The position numbers were made by a program, and so were the translations under genes. The notes under the pieces are model-generated. The model was not told where the DNA came from. It did not search any database and saw only the letters and a program-made list of their open reading frames with translations. From positions 1,054,001-1,118,000 of the forward strand of contig OY762943.1 in assembly GCA_963667145.1 (NCBI GenBank): a stretch of 64,000 nt of DNA, given 5' to 3'. The DNA comes from G963667145 sp963667145 (GTDB lineage Bacteria > Cloacimonadota > Cloacimonadia > G963667145). Shown piece after piece: positions 60,875 through 64,000 of this stretch. Each line of letters begins with the position of its first letter. The stretch's first letter is position 1.

Positions 60875-63800
60875 GTGGATTTCGTTCATTTGCACAATCA
60901 TACCCAATATAGCATGCTGGATGGTGCCTGTAAAATCGACAAGATGATAGACATGGCTCTGGCGATGGACATGAAAGCTGTAGCCATCACCGACCACGGC
61001 AACATCTTCGGTTTGGTGGAGTTCTACAAAAAAGCCAAGGCGAAAGGAATTAAGCCGATTTTGGGAATGGAAGCTTATGTGGTTGACCACGATTTCGATA
61101 GTCCCCAGTCCAAAAACGACAGACGCAATCACTTGGTGCTTTTGGTGAAGAACAAAGCAGGATATTCCAACCTGATGCGAATAGCTTCGCGTGGCTATGT
61201 GGACGGATTTTATTACAAACCTCGTGTGAACAAAGCGTTTCTGCGTGAATGCTCCGAAGGGCTGATAGCCCTGTCTGGATGCGTTGCTGGAGAAGTGGCA
61301 AGGCATCTTCTATCTGCCGATTTGCAGGCTGCTCAGGAGGCTGTGAATTTCTACAAAGACACTTTCGGCGACGATTACTACATCGAGTTGCAAAATCACG
61401 GGATAGCCAATGAGCAGAGGGTGATGCCTGAGCTTATCGATTTGGCACGGGCGAACAATTTGCCGATGGTGGTGACGAACGACTGTCACTACTTGCGGGA
61501 GGAAGACGCCGATTCGCATGAGGTGCTTCTTTGCATTCAGACCAACACCACTTTGGACGATCCCGATAGATTCAAAATCGATTCCAATCAGCTTTATTTC
61601 AAATCTCCCGAGCAGATGGCTGAGCTTTTTCCACAAGTTCCTGAGGCGATGAGCAACTCGGTGGTGATAGCGGACAAAGTCGATTTTGAGCTGAACGCTT
61701 TTTACAAAGATTACCTTTTACCAAAGTTCGATGTTCCTGCTGGTTTCACTGATGTGAAGGAGTATTTGCGACATTTGGTGGAAGAGGCTATTCCCAAAAA
61801 ATATCCCGATGTTGCGGACGACATTCGTGAGCGAATAGAGTTTGAGTTGGCTACCATCGGCAAGATGGGCTATGAGTCTTACTTTTTGATAGTAAAGGAC
61901 ATGATAGACGCCGCTCGGGAAATGGACATTCCTGTTGGACCGGGCAGAGGCTCTGCCGCAGGGAGTATTGTGGGTTATCTTTTGGGGATTACTCAGCTAG
62001 ACCCGATAGAGCATGGGCTACTTTTTGAGCGTTTCCTCAATCCTGATAGAATAGGGATGCCCGATATTGACATCGATTTTTGCACTCGTGGCAGAGGTCG
62101 GATTATCGAATATCTTGTGGGCAAATATGGCAGAGAGTGTGTTAGCCAGATAGTGACTTTCTCTTCGTTGGCGGCTAAGGTTGCTCTGAAGGATGTTGCC
62201 AGAGTGCTTGGCGTTAGTGCCACAGAGGCTAATGAAATAACTAAAACCATCGATAAGCCTATGGGTGCCAAGTTGGTGGAGGAGTTCTCGTCAAACGGCA
62301 ACTTCAAGCAGATGATAGAGTCCAACAACGTTTACAAAGAGGTTTACAAGCACAGTCTGTTCGTTGAGGGGCTTATTCGTCAGACAGGTGTGCATGCTTG
62401 CGGAACTCTGATAGCTCCCTACGATATGCAAAAGGTTGTGCCGATAGCTACTGCCAAGGCGAGGAAGAACGAGCCTCCAGTGGTGCTTAGTCAGTACGAG
62501 GGTCAGTGGCTGGACGATTTGAAATTGCTGAAGATGGACGTGTTGGGATTGAAAAACCTCACGCTGATAAAAGACACTGTGGACTTGGTCAACGGTAGGT
62601 TGGATAGCCCGATAGATATTCAGAATTTGCCCATGGACGACGAGCTGACTTTCAGGCTTTTTGGTAATGGTGCCACGGACGGAGTTTTCCAATTTGAGTC
62701 CGATGGGATGAAAAAGAACCTCAAAAATCTGCGTCCGAATTGCTTTGGCGACCTCGTGGCGATGGTGTCGCTATATCGTCCCGGACCTATGCAATACATC
62801 GATTCTTTCATCAATCGTAAGCATGGCAAGGAGAAGATACAGTACGCTCATCCGCTGATGAAAGACGTCCTTGAGGAGACTTATGGCATCACCGTGTATC
62901 AGGAGCAGGTGATGAGGATGTCCAAGATTTTGGGCGGATTTACTGGCGGACAAGCCGACACCTTGCGGAAAGCAATGGGTAAGAAGAAAAAAGCTCTGAT
63001 GGACAAACTTTATTCACAGTTTGAGGAAGGAGCAAAGAGCAATGGGATTTCCGCTACTCAAACTAAGAAGATTTGGAACGAGTGGGAACAGTTTGCCAGC
63101 TATGCTTTCAACAAATCTCACGCTGCCTGTTACGCCTTGGTGGCTTATCAAACTGCGTATCTAAAGGCACATTACCCCGTGGAATTTATGGCGTCGCTTC
63201 TCTCGTTGGAAGAAGACCCCTTGAAGATTCCGACTTTCTTGAACAAGCTTCGTCAGATGCAGATTGAGGTTATTCAGCCGAACGTGAATATGTGCGAAAA
63301 AGATTTTTTGGTGCGAGACGAGAAGATTTTGTTTGGACTCAGTGGAATAAAGAACGTCGGAGAAGCTGCTATTAACAGCATCGTGTTTGCTCGTGAGCAG
63401 GGCAACGAGTTTGAGGATTTGTTTGATTTTGCGTCCAGAGTGGATTTGATGGCGGTGAACAAAGCGACTTTTGAGGCTTTGATTTGCTCTGGAGCGATGG
63501 ACTGTTTGCCGGGTACCAGAAATGCCAAGTATAAAGCTATTGAGTCGGCTTTGGAATACGGTGGAGCTTGCCAACAGAGAGCGGCTTCCGACCAAATATC
63601 CATTTTTGATTCTCTGGGTGGAGAGCAAGATTTTGTTACTTACAAGCCTAAATTGAGCCAAACTCTTAAGTGGAAGGATATGGAGAAGTTGGCGAACGAG
63701 AAGAAATTTTTGGGCTTCTATTTGTCGGGACATCCCCTGCAAGAGTTTGAGGGTTTGATAGACAAAATCGCCAATGTTGACACCAAGCGATTTCTTGAGA

Positions 63801-64000
63801 GAAAGTCTTTGCCTTCCGAGATTAAGATTGTGGGCATCGTGAGCAAAGTGACCAAGAGAACGACCAATCGGAATAAGGCTTTCGCTATTATTGGACTGGA
63901 AGATTTTTACGGTGAATTTGAGATGAGTTTGTTTGGGCAAGATTTTTTGAACTATTCAGACAAGCTGTCTGTGGGCGATAGGCTCTTCATCTGCGGACGT
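60875..64000 (+). CDS. dnaE: DNA polymerase III alpha subunit (3' end outside window)
   Basis: The replicative polymerase. The frame is open to the window end (1,042 codons). It starts at a GTG at 60875, because a TAG at 60869 closes the frame upstream. The N-terminal PHP domain has HLHNHTQYSMLDGA and ITDHGNIFG. The palm has GPGRGSAAGS and the catalytic aspartates in PDIDIDF near residue 396. RPGPM, GVYQEQ-type (TVYQEQVM) and FNKSHAACYALVAYQTAYLKAHYP segments follow. QISIF near residue 907 could be the beta-clamp binding motif, and the OB domain begins near IKIVGIVSKV. No intein is seen in the part present. It lies downstream of the giant gene but is separated by repeats. Confidence 0.95.
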   Translation, partial: MDFVHLHNHTQYSMLDGACKIDKMIDMALAMDMKAVAITDHGNIFGLVEFYKKAKAKGIKPILGMEAYVVDHDFDSPQSKNDRRNHLVLLVKNKAGYSNLMRIASRGYVDGFYYKPRVNKAFLRECSEGLIALSGCVAGEVARHLLSADLQAAQEAVNFYKDTFGDDYYIELQNHGIANEQRVMPELIDLARANNLPMVVTNDCHYLREEDADSHEVLLCIQTNTTLDDPDRFKIDSNQLYFKSPEQMAELFPQVPEAMSNSVVIADKVDFELNAFYKDYLLPKFDVPAGFTDVKEYLRHLVEEAIPKKYPDVADDIRERIEFELATIGKMGYESYFLIVKDMIDAAREMDIPVGPGRGSAAGSIVGYLLGITQLDPIEHGLLFERFLNPDRIGMPDIDIDFCTRGRGRIIEYLVGKYGRECVSQIVTFSSLAAKVALKDVARVLGVSATEANEITKTIDKPMGAKLVEEFSSNGNFKQMIESNNVYKEVYKHSLFVEGLIRQTGVHACGTLIAPYDMQKVVPIATAKARKNEPPVVLSQYEGQWLDDLKLLKMDVLGLKNLTLIKDTVDLVNGRLDSPIDIQNLPMDDELTFRLFGNGATDGVFQFESDGMKKNLKNLRPNCFGDLVAMVSLYRPGPMQYIDSFINRKHGKEKIQYAHPLMKDVLEETYGITVYQEQVMRMSKILGGFTGGQADTLRKAMGKKKKALMDKLYSQFEEGAKSNGISATQTKKIWNEWEQFASYAFNKSHAACYALVAYQTAYLKAHYPVEFMASLLSLEEDPLKIPTFLNKLRQMQIEVIQPNVNMCEKDFLVRDEKILFGLSGIKNVGEAAINSIVFAREQGNEFEDLFDFASRVDLMAVNKATFEALICSGAMDCLPGTRNAKYKAIESALEYGGACQQRAASDQISIFDSLGGEQDFVTYKPKLSQTLKWKDMEKLANEKKFLGFYLSGHPLQEFEGLIDKIANVDTKRFLERKSLPSEIKIVGIVSKVTKRTTNRNKAFAIIGLEDFYGEFEMSLFGQDFLNYSDKLSVGDRLFICGR

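Noticed and set aside
1..64000. tRNA, rRNA, tmRNA, prophage or insertion-sequence genes
   Set aside because: Reading the intergenic spaces showed no cloverleaf-like or ribosomal sequence, and no transposase or phage structural genes were recognised.

Overview
The window comes from an AT-rich, Gram-negative, anaerobic bacterium. A LolA-type lipoprotein carrier, several lipobox signal peptides and a lipid-carrier translocase point to an outer membrane. The three [FeFe]-hydrogenase maturases (HydE, HydF, HydG) point to fermentative or hydrogen-metabolising anaerobic life. Giant FN3/GLUG/InlB-repeat lipoproteins, ORF6N proteins and Abi genes together are common in gut members of the FCB superphylum, Fibrobacterota included. 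That placement is a guess from gene content and would need rRNA or marker-gene phylogeny.

Layout. Positions 1-6.4 kb hold a truncated ftsK, a lolA-like gene overlapping it, fusA, a mannose-1-phosphate guanylyltransferase and a DUF368 (PopT-type) lipid carrier translocase. Positions 6.4-11.7 kb hold an ORF6N protein with a degenerate phospholipase-D-like C-terminus, a small intergenic palindromic repeat cluster, a TSUP permease, an EIIA-CBS protein followed by an ArsB/NhaD-type transporter, a SIMPL-domain protein and a small lipoprotein. Positions 11.8-15.7 kb hold hydG and rnhB, then an AbiF/AbiD-like HEPN gene preceded by a probable short structured RNA, then a NYN/OST-HTH protein. Positions 15.8-23.6 kb hold a marR-MATE-MATE operon, metG, groES, an HtrA-like protein that has lost its catalytic triad, and ispD. 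Positions 23.6-29.2 kb hold hydE-hydF-xseA on the minus strand, divergent from a GntR/FadR regulator, followed by a convergent PLP aminotransferase.

Almost half of the window (29.76-60.30 kb) is one uninterrupted gene encoding a lipoprotein of about 10,180 residues. Its order is a lipobox signal peptide, about 79 FN3-like repeats, a GLUG-like beta-rich region and three InlB B-type repeats at the C-terminus. Within the FN3 array a five-domain block is repeated three times. The window ends inside dnaE.

The most interesting items are: the HEPN abortive-infection gene whose leader is a terminator-like hairpin that also holds its ribosome binding site, next to a second putative RNA nuclease; the giant lipoprotein, with its higher-order repeat and apparent ATA start codon; and the pseudo-HtrA gene, which shares a back-to-back promoter region with groES near a degenerate CIRCE-like element.
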